DNA of 64,000 bases from Amphibalanus amphitrite (GCF_019059575.1 NW_024881791.1:620001-684000), one strand, 5' to 3'; positions 10,910-22,249 are shown, numbered from the stretch's first letter. The notes: a model not told the origin generated them from the sequence alone. Translations and numbers: made by a program.

Positions 10910-11562
10910 GTATTGTCAACAGGTTCGGGCGCAACAGCAGGCATCTTAAGTTTCGGTGATTGAAACTGGTTATGTGGGTACACTGTATGCATCTGTGAGA
11001 AGGCTATGAAGGCTGGTCTGAGGTAATTTGGATGATGTTTACGCATCTCGCGCTCCGGTATCAATCCGATACAGTGATCTGGTGCGTAGATATGCCACCG
11101 CCAATAAACTTTTATACATCGACACCCATGAGCCAAGCTTTCTGTACAGTTTGTGTGGCAGCGGCCCGACCAAACCTTAGGTATTTTTTACACCTTCAAA
11201 TTTGGTAAAAGAGCGAGAGGAGCTTTGAACAGTGATCGTATAAAAGGCGTGCCTAAAAAGCGGAGGAAAAGGTTGTTTTCAAAAATTTCGCGCGCCTTCG
11301 GCGCAGCATTTCAAGAACACTTGACCTTTTGTGACCTGGAGTATAAAGAATACACACGATGCAAAATCAATGCAGCACGACCTATACGAGGTTACGCAAA
11401 AAAAAAACTGGTGGCATGGTAAAAAACGCCTCCCAACCCCCCAACCCCCACTGAGCGATTTTTTATCTCGCGACCGTATGGCGCCCTCCTTGGGTGAGGT
11501 GGCGCCCTCCAAACCCTTGGCCCCCCCCTTCGCGATTTTCTAAATACGCCGCTGGACGGAGT

Positions 11563-13050
11563 GTATAACTGCATTGTGCAGTGTATATTACGGAACGCAC
11601 ACTCACATTGTGGAGAAGTGGATATTTCTTCGCGTATCCCAGCAGCACCTCAGCTGAACTGACCGAGAGGCCGTAACAAGAGAAAAAAAGCCCCCCGTGC
11701 CAGCCGCTCACTGGTTTTATAGCTACTCGCTCCAAGGCCCTCCGCTGGGCGGGGTGGTCCCGGGTGAGTGCTGCCATCTGTGCTCGGTCGGTTGGTCTGA
11801 GTAAGTGCTCCCTGCTGTATGGATGTCGCCCCTTGTCCCGTGTTATAATCATTCCAGTGAAGTTGATTGTTAGTGAGTAGAAGCATGAACCTAATCCGTT
11901 CGCTTTGTACATTGGCATCGGTCTAGAGGTCTGAACGGCACTTTGAAAGCGGTTACACCATCAACATTTCTGTAAGCTACGATGTCATTTGGTTTTCGAT
12001 AACATTTACAATAGGTATATTTCAGTGCGCCATTTGACCATAAGTCTCGCTTCGCTGCTGCTAATTACTCCTACCCAGAATCCTCGCACCTAAAGGCCTG
12101 GAATGTTTTAACGACTCTTTTACACCTTAGGCATTTCTGTTATCCACTATGTCATTCGTTCCCTCCGATAACATTGACAATGAAAGTATACTTCTGGTGC
12201 ATGCCAGTCTAGTTCCGTTGTCTCCATATTGCCTCGATTTGCTTATCCACCTATATGTGGAATAATCGTACCTAAACGCACCGTTTACGATTATACACTA
12301 AACATTCCGATATTCTTGTACACCATTCTATCTTTCTGTTGATATCGACAATATTGAAACGTTCATCTGGTTGCAGTTAAGACGCCCAATTTCCCTAGCA
12401 TTGACATGGTTTCTTATTTAGCATTTCGATATTATGGGATATCAAACATTGTTTTGGTCGATACTGAGACGGACCATTTATCACTGACCGTAGGAAAACG
12501 ATTAAACATTTTAACATTAGATATTCTTCGATATTCTTCCATTGGTAAAACGTTTCTTCGGTTGTCACCGGCGTGGAGTCCCACGAACCGGCCGTGTCTC
12601 TGTCGCTGGCCAGGTGGTCCTCCATAGTCGGCGTCTGTCGTCTGACGCGGCGAGTCCCGGGGTTCATCGTCCGATGGCCGGTCCCGGCGGCCTCTTTTTG
12701 CTGCGGCGCCGGTGTGACGACCGCCATGGCTGGAGGGAGGGCTGCTTCGACCTAGGACACTCCCTGTAGCGCTGTGGGCAGATGGGATAGTGAGCAGGCC
12801 TCCGCATGGCGACAGCCCGCTCGTAAGCCGTGAGCGTGGAGCGCAACCACGCTGTTCCCAGCCCGTGTCGAAAGCGGTTTCGGCGGCGGCGGCACGCCTT
12901 TAGCCCCTGAGTCCAGATGGCGACCTCCAACGGCGTGTGTGGAAACAGCCCCGTTTACGAAACAGGGTTATTTGTGAACGGAGTGGTCTGGCGGCCTGCC
13001 AGCACTGTCAGCGTATCTATGCCCTTACGGCTGACCTATTTATATATTCA
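11563..13050. other. Right part of the 3.94-kb insertion, no recognised gene
   Basis: No conserved domain is visible in any frame. Around 12560-12930 the sequence is GC-richer with short open frames on both strands, none with family resemblance. Confidence 0.4.
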
Positions 13051-13635
13051 TACCTGCAAGCTCGCATGCTCGCGTTCTGGGGTGCCACTGTGACCGTCGA
13101 GTTTTCCGACTCTTGCAGTATGCCACGGTATGTCTTCGTCCTCGGCACCCAGTGCTCCCAAGCGGCTCCCTGCCCGAGCGTATGGCTCGCGCATGTGCTC
13201 ATCATCCACCTCCGGGTTGAGACGACTGCAGCGCGTTTTAACAGGGACAGTAGTTTGTCTGTGCAGCACCGTTACTTTTGGCTGTCCAGTGTCCACAGCC
13301 TACACACACCGACATGACAGAAATCCGTAGGTACTTACGGAAAATGCATCGACGGCTTCTTTCAAAGTTCGTTCCATTTGGGAAGAAAAGATGCTGCCGA
13401 GTGCATTTATTCGTCTTTTTTTCCGGATGATTAGCTCCGGGGTCTGTCGGGCTGACTGCAGAGTGCAGAGCTTGCTTGCTGCGGTGTTTGTCTTTGTGTC
13501 TTCGTCAGTTCGGAGGTCGTCATGCTTTGTCATGCTCTCAGGCTCTTTGTATTCGCATTTTTCTCTATTGCGTGTTTTCGTGTCGAGCCTGATAAAATCT
13601 CAATCACATTTCATCTTCGTGTGCTGCCTTTTTAT
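13051..13635. repeat. Interspersed repeat A, copy 3 (right half of the interrupted copy)
   Basis: It matches 4005-4669 of copy 1 and begins with the duplicated TACCTG. Relative to copy 1 it lacks about 140 bp and carries about 70 extra bases near 13275-13345. It ends at the same GTGCTGCCTTTTTAT boundary, but without repeat B after it. Confidence 0.8.
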
Positions 13636-14520
13636 CGTATTTTTTTTATAATATTTCTGGCCATTCGCTATTGGGTCATTTGTTGACTTTTTTCTTGCCG
13701 TTATATATTGCATTGCCCATGGAGTGTTTTTCCTTGAACTGTTCACATTGATTGATATCGGGTTTGCGATGCTGTGCTGTGTCCGATGCTCGCTCCGGTC
13801 GGCCGTATTATTCCAAGACCACAGCACGGTATGAAACGGTACGATCTGTATTAGTCGCAGCGCACGTGCCAGTCGGGTTGAGTCGCACCGCGGACGGAAC
13901 GCCACGACTGCTCGTTTACCAGCCGGCCGCCGCGCCGGCGCAGGCTCGGTCCAGTAGCGGGTGTCCCAAGTGGCGGCCGGGAAGGGGGACGGCTCAGTAC
14001 AACACATATTTCACATGGATTTCATCGAGCATCCTTTGAACCGGTTCTTAATTCGTAAGTTTGAGCAGGATTTGTCACGATATGATTTCACTTTTTTCTC
14101 AGCTTGTCTGTATTTTGCTTTTTACAGTCTTCCTTTCGACGCTTTAGGTACTCCAATCCTTCTTTCCTTCAAGGGTGATTAAATAATGTGTTGTCCAATT
14201 TTCTTTTTTGCATATGCCCTTTCTTTGCACTAGCAGCTTTGCTCTCTTATCGTCATTACATTCAACATCTCACGTATGAGGTGAATGTTCCTCTTTGTAT
14301 TGTGCGCTTTGACCGGGCTACTGAGTGTGCTACTGATGTATTTGTTAACACGTCGTGATTGTGCCACAGAGCCGCGGCACTCGCGCTGCTTGTAACGCAA
14401 CGGCGTAAGCGTTCAGCCTAACCGAAAGCCTTTTCACCCAATGAGGCACACTGCAACAAGGACACCCGTTCCGCGTTTCGTCAGTCACAAAAGCGTGCGA
14501 CTAAGTCAAAGGGAATTACC
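13636..14520. other. Non-coding, no recognised feature
   Basis: Mixed composition with short open frames only. I recognise no domain, RNA or repeat boundary. Confidence 0.35.
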
Positions 14521-14523
14521 GAT

Positions 14524-14892
14524 TCACACAGGTTTATGAGTGCGCAGCACAGTTACCACTTTCCCAACAGTCGACTCCCAGGTCGCCTTCGGGACTGAGA
14601 GAAAATCGATGGATTGACATGCACTAGGTATTGCATATTTCTTGCGTAGCAGGCCGCTGACCCGCTCTACATGAATGCTACATTGGCTATCCGGCGCGTT
14701 TGCTGTACCCCGATCGCACTCAGCTGCTTCTTCCCTCTGGTAGATGCGGGGATGCGTTGTGTGACCCAGAACAGTCTGGCGCCTCAGACGGTAGCGCTTG
14801 CTGCGCGCTCTATAGTGGCAAATCTGGGCAACTTGCGCGTGCCGTTCTTTGTGATAGATGCCGTTGCCTGCGGTGCAGTTTTCTACGGTCAA
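14524..14892 (-). pseudogene. Possible DDE transposase (DDE_Tnp_4-like) fragment
   Basis: The minus-strand frame of 122 aa contains [16 protein letters not shown], similar to the 'RIHVERVIGRIK' block near the end of DDE_Tnp_4 transposases. A hydrophobic helix-like stretch follows (TVGKVVTVLRTHKPV) where the family has 'VC..L.N..P'. No catalytic DDE pattern is visible upstream. Probably a transposon relic; moderate to low certainty. Confidence 0.35.
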
Positions 14893-15699
14893 GTTGATTG
14901 TGAGCGCGCCTATATAATATATATGAAAAAAAAAACAGTCTGGCGGACTTCTGGATGTCGAATCTTCAGTCGGCTAGGATGACATCACCTTGGGTAGGTT
15001 CTCCAGTAAGCCGGACTCATCAGTCAGTCTTCTGTCACTGATACGGCCACCCCATGGCTCGGAGATAAAGCAAACTGTGTCTGTACCCCGTGGAGTAATC
15101 CTGTGAGGAACTGCACGGTGTTGTGAATCTTGTAATGAAAGCGACTGAGCACGTGCCGCAGCGGCGCTCAGCATTCCTTGTAAACGCCGTCGGATATCGT
15201 AAGCCGCCCGATGTCAGCGTTCGTCGCCGTAAGCCCATCTCGTCCAAACTTCTTTCTCTCATGTGCATCTTTGGCCGCCCTCCTTCCTTTTAATCACATC
15301 GACAGGCGTGTAACGTGACAGCGGCGTCGGCGGCGGCGGCATATTGGTGGGCACTGGGCGGATGCCGCCGCCGCTCCGATGACCAGTCTCAACGTTCTTG
15401 GCCATCACACCTGTAGGTAGCTCAAAGCACGTGTCTGCCATGCACGCACAGACAAGCACAGCAATATTCCAAATTCTACATCAGACTTTCATATTTTACA
15501 CATGCATACGTGTAGTGTAGCGGAGTTGATTGTCGCTGTCACTGTAGCGGAATCGAATGTCTGTCGCTACGATATAAATCCGTTCGGGTGCTCTATGATA
15601 AATGTCCTTCGGGCCGCCAAATCATTGTATTCTTTCACGCACAACGAGAAGCATTGTTCTCACGGTTGGGAATCGAACTGTTTTTGCCTGCTGGCATGG

Positions 15700-16490
15700 T
15701 TACCCGCTGGAGCGGAGGCCTGCACGGTTTGGCTGATTTACCATGCATGCTACACAGCGCGCAGTTATGAAGGAGTGAATCAATCGCCCCGTCCATGCCC
15801 GGCCACCAGTCGCAGCGGCCTTCCGAAGAGCCTGTCGCAGCGGCTCAACCCGAGTGCTGAACCTGGGAACAAACTGGGGATAGAAGCCGAACATCCCCAG
15901 TACAGTCTGGAGCTCCTTCAGGGTCGACGGCGAAGGCATCCGGCGCAGACCGGTGAGCCGCTCCTAGCTGACTGCAATCCCAGCTCCTCCCACTGTGAAG
16001 CCCAGGAACTCGACAGCCGCCCCTCTGACACAGCACTTCTCCAGGTTGAGAGTCACGTTGTGCTGCCGGAGCTTATCCAGAACAGTCTCTAGCCTGGTGT
16101 CATGCTCCTCTGCCGTCCTACCAAAGACAATCACATCATCCATGTACAGTGTACACCTGAATTCCAGGCATCTTGCCCAGGATCGCCTCCATCATGCGCT
16201 GAAAACACTGTGGTAGGGACTTCAGGCCGTACGGACAGCGCTTGTAACGCCAGACTCCCTCATGGGTTACAAATGCAGTCAGATCCCTTGAGTCATCATG
16301 CAACTGCAGCTGGTGGAACGCCTGATACGTGTCCAGCGTTGAAAAAACATGGGCCCCGTTCAGGTTGTCCAACATGTCCTGCATATTCGGCAAGGGGTGG
16401 CCATTGGCAATGACAGCTTCATTCTTCTTCAGGTCCACACATCCTGATTTTACCGTTTCTTTTCCGGGTGGCAACAACAGGGGAGATCCA
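15700..16490 (-). pseudogene. Ty3/gypsy-like retrotransposon reverse transcriptase and RNase H connection fragment
   Basis: Read on the minus strand, the fragment has the RT palm sequence FSTLDTYQAFHQLQLHDDSR, then the fingers/palm region with YKRCPYGLKSLPQCFQRMME. The YMDDV catalytic box follows at about 16138 but in a shifted frame. After it come a thumb-like FLGFTVGG stretch, an in-frame stop near 15962, and the RNase H lead-in LKELQTVLGMFGFYPQFVPR. At least one frameshift and one stop break it. No LTRs, integrase or gag are visible nearby. Confidence 0.8.
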
Positions 16491-16559
16491 CGGTGAGCTC
16501 CCTGTGACCCTCTCGATGATGTCCTGGCTCTCCAAGTCCAGTAGGTGCTTCTTCTTCAG

Positions 16560-17104
16560 CAGGTGAAAATTATCTTACCGGTAATTTAAGAACATTACCT
16601 AATTTCCGAGTTCCGAGCCAAGGAAACGAGTGGAAGGAAACAGCGTGACATCAGATTGTGGACGTCCTAGGTCAGTTCCACGAGGAAACACAAATGACGT
16701 ACTTGCTGCTTGAATTTTCGCCAGCTTGCTCCTCCAGACCCGCTGTAGGTGTCAGGAACAGAGCAGGTACTGCAGGTGTTGGTGACCTGTGGCCGACACT
16801 CAGCCGTTGAAAAAGGCCATGACTTTTTCCGACATCAGGTACTGAGGAGCTGGGAACTGATAGCCCAGCTCGTCGCAGGTGTCGCGAAGGCCGCCCACCA
16901 TCGCGGACACGGCCGCCTCGTCCTCGCGACTGCTGATGGCCCAGGGCACCGGCAGGTGCTCACTGACAGATATTGGCGCCACGACTGTGCCTTGGAGAAG
17001 GACGAGACCAGACGTGTGGGTCAGTGCCAGTGGGACATCCTACCAGCCAGGACACGTATGGCTGTCGTGTCGTACTGCGCAAGGCACCTAATGGAAAGGC
17101 TCAG

Positions 17105-17136
<32 letters not shown>

Positions 17137-17275
17137 CACTAGTAGGAATATTACAGTAACATGCATATTTACTTGCTTAGCAGAGCCATTCTGCAGTTCA
17201 CACCACGCAGGCAGTACCGCTTCTGCAATCGCTTTCTGCCTGTGACTGCTCTTCCTGGTTAGCTTTGTTTTCCCT
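16560..17275. other. Non-coding with a (CA)n tract
   Basis: A (CA) dinucleotide run lies at about 17105-17134. The minus-strand frame 16800-16982 is open but I recognise no family in it. Confidence 0.4.
17105..17134. repeat. (CA)n microsatellite
   Basis: Uninterrupted CA dinucleotides, about 15 units. Confidence 0.95.
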
Positions 17276-17278
17276 GAG

Positions 17279-17446
17279 CCCGGCCATCCGGCCGCCGACT
17301 CAGACAAGTACAGCAAGGACTCAATCTACATTGGCCTGCCGAACTACGGGAACTCCTGGTATCAGAACGCCACCCTGCAATCCCTGCTGGGTTTACGGTT
17401 CCTGGGCGAAATGGTATCCCTGATCTGCCGAACTGGCGAACCGTAA
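17279..17446 (+). pseudogene. Ubiquitin-specific protease Cys-box exon with catalytic Cys replaced by Trp
   Basis: After a pyrimidine-rich stretch ending AG (17277-17278), the frame encodes GLPNYGNSWYQNATLQSLLG. This is the Cys box of USP-family deubiquitinases, normally 'GL.NLGNTCYMNA.LQ.L'. The codon at 17357-17359 is TGG (Trp) where the nucleophilic Cys (TGC or TGT) should be. The frame stops at 17444-17446, and a weak GT lies just before the stop. Without the Cys it cannot be an active protease. Either a decayed copy or an exon of a pseudo-enzyme; the rest of a USP catalytic domain is not visible nearby. Confidence 0.65.
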
Positions 17447-17872
17447 AATATGTGTGGTAGGGGCGCCCGTCGCACACTGGCGCACTGCAAGTACCCACTG
17501 AAACGTCCGGTTTATTTTATTGCGCTGGCTCTGCGCTCCGTTGACCTGCGGCGACTCGTTCCGTCAGCCTTCTCACGAGCGTCTGCTGCTGCTGCAGAAA
17601 CACGCTGTTCACTGAGCACTCCCCCCCCCCGCTCTATCGTTAGGTGCGTATCATCTGGTTGCTGGCTTCGTGCGTACTTTTGGTTGCTGCCTGTCCTTTG
17701 CTTTCGTGCGTGTTCTGATTCAAACTATGATCTGCCTCAATACGATGACGGTTTACTCTTCTTTCTCTCACGCACTCGGTCACAAGCATTGTTGTGACTG
17801 TTGTTTGCGAGTGTGGCAGTTTGGCTGTAGTTTGTCTCTGCGAACCATTGATGCGTTGTGCTGTGTTCGCAG

Positions 17873-18035
17873 GTGGGAGCAGTGACGCGGTGGAGGACGC
17901 CGACACCAAGTCGCCGGAGCGGCTCTCCCGACTGCTGGCGGCGGCTCGCGGTCCGGGCGCTGCACGAGGGCATAAGCGTGCCCGCCGATCGGCTGTTCGC
18001 GGTGGCCGCAGCAAGAAACGCTCCCGACGATGACC
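17873..18035 (+). pseudogene. Possible second exon of the USP-like fragment, frameshifted
   Basis: It follows an acceptor-like TGTTCGCAG. One frame reads DAVEDADTKSPERLSRLLAA. A second frame continues plausibly with VRALHEGISVPADRLFAVAA and stays open to 18112. The switch between frames near 17940 suggests a 1-2 nt indel. The helical, Leu-rich sequence would suit the region after a USP Cys box, but I have no diagnostic motif, so the link is inference. Confidence 0.3.
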
Positions 18036-18460
18036 CGGGGCGACCCAGTGCCGCCCCGCCCGCTGTCAGTGGACTGTCGTACCGGTCTCCTGCAAACTTG
18101 GTGGCATACTAACACCCCTCATGGTGCTCGCCATTGACCCATCCAGAGGTGACGCGCTCTTGCTGGCGGTGTGCGTATAAATTGTTTATTGCAATATACG
18201 ATGCGTACTTTTTGCAAGGTTTTGTATGCGAGTTCGGCTGCATCAGCTTCCACGGATTGTTCAATCAAATGGGAGGAACACGAATTTTGGTATTTCATGG
18301 TGAAGTTAGGGGTAGATGGGTTCATATTGGGTTCATGTGTTTCGTTTTTAGATCGCCAGCTTCTTCACGGATCACTTAGGTCAATGTCATTTAGTGACCT
18401 CTTTAGTTAAAATGCATAGAACGCGAAAGTGCCAATGTAGAACTTGAGTCTCATATACAT

Positions 18461-18541
18461 GGTCTAGCTAGACAGAAGCGTGTATCGGAAAGGATTACTC
18501 TAGGTCTAGCTAGACAGAAGCGTGTATCGGAAAGGATTACT
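18461..18541. repeat. 42-bp tandem duplication
   Basis: GGTCTAGCTAGACAGAAGCG and the following bases occur twice in tandem, starting at 18461 and 18503, nearly identical. A recent local duplication. Confidence 0.85.
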
Positions 18542-18544
18542 TAG

Positions 18545-19345
18545 TCTTGTCTTGTTACCATATTGGATTGGCGCGGCTCGCCAGACGACACAAACTACAT
18601 ATACGTCTGCATACCACGCAATGTGCGTGCGGTGTGTAAGAACATAGTGCTGACTCGGTGCTCTCCTGCACGTGGAGGAATCTCACGCCATGTGCGGTCT
18701 CATCACTGATGGGAAAAGTGACCGGGAGGATACTAGTGCGTTTGCGTAGGTGCCAGAAGCCGATACCTACGGGGCGCTCAGCGCTGTCCGCGCAAAACAA
18801 TCAGTGTTCGCCAGGGGCCATAAAACCCCAAACGGCCCAACCCATCCCGGCCCAGGCTCATGGGTTCACATTGATTAACAAATTGTTGAACTGATTGAAT
18901 TGACTCCAGTCCATTCAATTCACTACCACAATAACTTGTATCTGGCAACATCTGACATGCACCTGCAAAGGCCCGTTCACAGTCCGTTGATTCTTCATAT
19001 TTGAGGGCCCAGCCCATGGTTCTTTGGTCTGTCTCGGGCGGCCCATGGCAAACACTGAACGATCATTAAAGGATGAGTAGAATGAGTAGCTTCAAAGCAA
19101 TTGTCTTCTGTCCATCCCGATGTAGCTTGGGGACTTACTTTCTGGATCAAGTGACGTGACATAATGTTCAGGCAAATCAAAATGACTTGGGTCTAAAATT
19201 TTAGCTTGTGCGAAAATAAATTGTGCAAAACGGGGGCGGTAGGTAGGTACTGTTCCTGAGAATTGGGAGCGGGTGTAACGTCCCCCCCCTCCCCCCCATC
19301 CGCTACAGCGTAGAAGTGAGTCGCTCGGCGGGCGTATATTTGTTA
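18545..19345. other. Non-coding, no recognised feature
   Basis: Short open frames on the minus strand have no family resemblance. A C-rich run is present at about 19280-19298. Confidence 0.35.
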
Positions 19346-19359
19346 GTACCTATGCGAGA

Positions 19360-19640
19360 AACATGCAGTGTAGGTTGTGGGTTGTAGGCTGTAGCCTGTA
19401 GGCAGTAGGATGTATGCTGTAGGCTGCTTTAGGTGAGGTTAGGTCACACATGAAGATTTTATTTGTCAGATGAAATAATATGAAAGAATAAATAATACAA
19501 ATTAAGTAAAATACACTTCAGATAGGAGTTCATATCTAATCTAACCTTCCCAACCTAACCTAGCATTAGCATACAACCGGAACCCACAGCCTACAACTGC
19601 AACCTGTAACCTACAACCTTCACTGCAGGCTGCAGCTACT
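19360..19640. repeat. Imperfect inverted repeat of GTAGGTTGTAGG-type words
   Basis: The left arm (about 19360-19445) is made of GTAGGYTGTAG words on the plus strand. The right arm (about 19545-19630) carries the complementary CTACAACC and CCTAACCT words. The arms could pair in a hairpin about 280 bp long, suggesting a foldback or miniature element. Similar words occur in the loop of the element at 61837-62075. Confidence 0.5.
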
Positions 19641-19644
19641 TCTA

Positions 19645-20815
19645 TACTATAGGTATACCCTGGCAGTCACTGCACAGTGCACAGTTTCTCGCCATACAAG
19701 TTCGGCCACCGAACTTCTGTGTGGGGCTCGTGTTTTGAAGGTAACATGAGCATTTAGAATCTGGTAGTTGGAGGTAAAGTTATTTGACATTGATATGGAA
19801 GCGACGAGAGGAAACAACTGTGGCGCACTAGTTTCATTTGTTGGTTTTGTGCGTTGTTGACCGCCGCATGACACCAATACACAAGGCGGCGGTAAAATGA
19901 AGCATGATAGCCATGATAGCTAATACAAATACCTAACTCATAAGCATAAAACAAGCAACGTAAGGTTCCAGTTGATGAACGATTCACGGCTGGTGTGTAT
20001 CAAGGCTCAATAACAAGGTAAGTGTGTCAGCTAGCTGTGGGTAACGGTTCATTTTTGAGTTTCAATTTTGAGTTGTTATTCATGAATTATGCTTATGCGG
20101 AATGTGTTGAGTTGTTTGGCTATTTTTTCTTAATGAAGCTCATTTACACTTCATTAGTATTCTTGATAATTGAAATGAGAAGTCGTATCACTCAGCTATT
20201 GTACCCAGGCTGGAAATGACTGGAAACAATCCATGTTAATTGTTACCAGCGACAGCTGACAGGTCTGTCTGGGCTCTGGCATAGGTGGCACTGTGGCTGG
20301 ATTGTGACATAATTTTGTATTGCATGCCAGAAATAAAAATATTTACATTACAGATGTTAAAAGAAATTTTTCTGAAGCGGATTATCTCAAATTTTAGCAC
20401 AAGGCAATGAGAACTAACCTTAGCTAACTTCATTCCTAATTCCTACACTCATAATGCATATCAACTACCCTCTCACCAGACTGGAAAAGTACATGTTATG
20501 CTGGATATGTCCGGCGTAGTGGCAGGATCGCTGTCAAAATTTCAGCACATGTCTGGCGTACCTTCACATGCGCTGAATTCAGCACATGGTGGCAGCTGAA
20601 TTTGTGGCGCAGGGCGGCCGCCAAATTTTTCTGCAAAAGACGGTCACAGAATTTAGTCAGCACGCTGGTCAATCTAGCAGCAGACTCGCCCTGCGGTGGC
20701 TCTGGAAAGGTTTCAGGATGACACGTCCCCACCCGAATCGTCAATGTCAAGTTCTTGAGCTGGCAAGCCACCCTTAGTCTACTCGGCGGTGGAGTGTCTG
20801 CTCAGGTGAGGCCTC
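19645..20815. other. Non-coding, no recognised feature
   Basis: AT-rich with short open frames on both strands. No domain, RNA or repeat is recognised. Confidence 0.35.
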
Positions 20816-20864
20816 AATATTTGGAGCACGCCGCCGCTCCCTATCCCCGGAGAGGACCGAGAGG

Positions 20865-21394
20865 CAGGGTTGTGCTCGACTCAAAAAAAATTACCGACTC
20901 GACTCATCATTCAACCTCAGAAAGCCCTGACTCAACTCTGACTCAAACAAGGAGCTGTTTTTTTTCCCTTGACTCGACTCATGACTCAAGCGGCTCAATG
21001 AAAATATGAGTCGACTCAAACTTGACTCAAATTTTTTGTTGAGTCAAGTGAGTTGACTCAAAATTGACTCTGATAAAAAAAGCTCTTGAACGGGGGGAGG
21101 GGGGTGAAAAAGTCCGGCAACAGGGTCAGGGAAGCGGGGGTGGGGAATGAAAAGCTTGTTTCTGGAAAGTTGAGTCAGCTGACTCATGTTCCTAAATGTT
21201 TGACTCAACTCAATGTCAAAAGTTATTTTACTGACTCAACTCTGACTCAACTCAACGCCTTAATATTTTTGTCCGACTCAACTCTGACTCAACTCAACAG
21301 CTCAAAAATTTATCCGATTCGACTCAAATCTGACTCATTTGAGTCAGAGTTGAGTCAACTTTTTGACTCGACTCATGAGTCAAGCACAACCCTG
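20865..21394. mobile_element. hAT-type miniature element filled with GACTCAA repeats
   Basis: The left end is CAGGGTTGTGCTCGACTCA and the right end, reversed, is CAGGGTTGTGCTTGACTCA: a 19-bp terminal inverted repeat with one mismatch. The 8-mer CCGAGAGG flanks both sides (20857-20864 and 21395-21402). The interior is an array of GACTCAA/TTGAGTC words in both orientations, which makes the whole element self-complementary. It has no transposase, so it is non-autonomous. The insertion interrupts a LINE-like sequence. Confidence 0.9.
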
Positions 21395-21419
21395 CCGAGA
21401 GGACACTGTTTCGGTGCAC

Positions 21420-21610
21420 CAGATGAGGGCGGGCCACTGGGGCCGCTCGCTCCAGTACGTGCACCGAATCGGCTGTCTCCACTCCGCGGCGTGCCAGCAG
21501 TGCCCAGATAAGCTATGCCCTGCGGCGCTCTGCGCCGTGTGCCGAGAAGAGGCTGATGTGCCGGAGCACGTGCTGCTCCAATGCCCGGCCCTCGCTGGCT
21601 CCCGAGTCCC
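21420..21610 (+). pseudogene. Non-LTR retrotransposon (LINE) C-terminal zinc-knuckle fragment
   Basis: The frame contains a Cys-rich stretch ending CAVCREEADVPEHVLLQCPA, matching the 'C..C...EETPEHLLF.CP' motif found after the reverse transcriptase of many LINEs. The frame ends shortly after, and no RT domain is visible upstream. The hAT miniature element at 20865-21394 sits next to it. Confidence 0.55.
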
Positions 21611-21689
21611 GCCAGCCTCGAACACACCGCTCCGCCGATTTTTGTGGCCCCGGAACTTCCGGCTCCAGCCTTTTTTCACGACATAACGC

Positions 21690-22130
21690 CACAGTGCGCT
21701 AAGCGTATTATGATAGGTGTTTCCGTGGAAATAAAAAAAACTTATTCGGCCGCTCAAACATGGGAGAGCGTGCAAGGCTCCGGAACGCTCTGTCTGGTTG
21801 ATATAACCTTGATCGGTAGATGTGCACAGTGGCTTAATTTTGGCACAAATAGGCACCCAATTCTCAGCGCAAATCATGCAGAAATGTCAGCGAAAAATCG
21901 CTTGCGCCGAATTTCGGCGCAAGAGGGTCTCACGGGCGTCCGGCGTAGTGTATTGATGTTTTCCAGTCTGGCTCTCTCATGCTAAAGCACGGGAATCAGA
22001 TGCGTGTAAACCCCAGTCAATGAGTAAGACAGTGCTTACCACCAAGTCACTCATAGACAATACTATCTATCCAGGTACTTCAGTACTTGACTTTCACCAT
22101 GCAGCCATTCTATAACTCAGGCACCACTGG
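21690..22130. other. Non-coding upstream of the SZT2 gene
   Basis: No recognised feature. AT-rich until about 22200, then rising to a GC-rich, CpG-rich stretch before the SZT2 start codon. Confidence 0.35.
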
Positions 22131-22249
22131 CCACTGGGTTGATTGATACAAAAGCGCTATCCAAATCAGGGTAGTATATTTTATGAGCTGTTTCCAATAT
22201 TGTGACCTCGAGTGACCTTTGTGACCAGTAAGCTTGGAAGGTCAACTCG

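Larger units (their letters stand above)
9579..11554 (+). mobile_element. hAT transposon, degenerate, with perfect 8-bp target-site duplication
   Basis: The left end is CAGGGGCGTAGGCAGGGGGG. The right end, read on the other strand, is CAGCGGCGTATTTAGAAAAT. These are imperfect inverted termini of hAT type. The 8-mer GACGGAGT flanks both sides (9571-9578 and 11555-11562). The interior holds palindromic GGAGGGCGCCCTCC blocks, a long minisatellite and a remnant of the transposase C-terminus. The element is nested inside the 9111-13050 insertion. Confidence 0.88.
9111..13050. mobile_element. 3.94-kb insertion splitting repeat A (TG...CA ends, 6-bp target-site duplication)
   Basis: Comparison with the uninterrupted copy at 3547-4669 defines the insertion precisely. 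TACCTG occurs at 9105-9110 and again at 13051-13056, once in the empty copy. The inserted DNA begins TGTGATTTCGG and ends TATATATTCA, i.e. TG...CA, as in LTR retroelements. I could not find a repeated LTR inside it, and removing the nested hAT element leaves about 1.96 kb, so a large solo LTR is one reading. No reverse transcriptase is visible. Its true class is uncertain. Confidence 0.65.

Noticed and set aside
15502..16413. Plus-strand open frames of up to 196 aa
   Set aside because: They lie opposite the degenerate reverse transcriptase on the minus strand, which has the real family signatures.
20870..21390. Open frames rich in Asp/Ser/Thr/Leu within 20755-21511
   Set aside because: They read through the GACTCAA array of the miniature element, not a gene.
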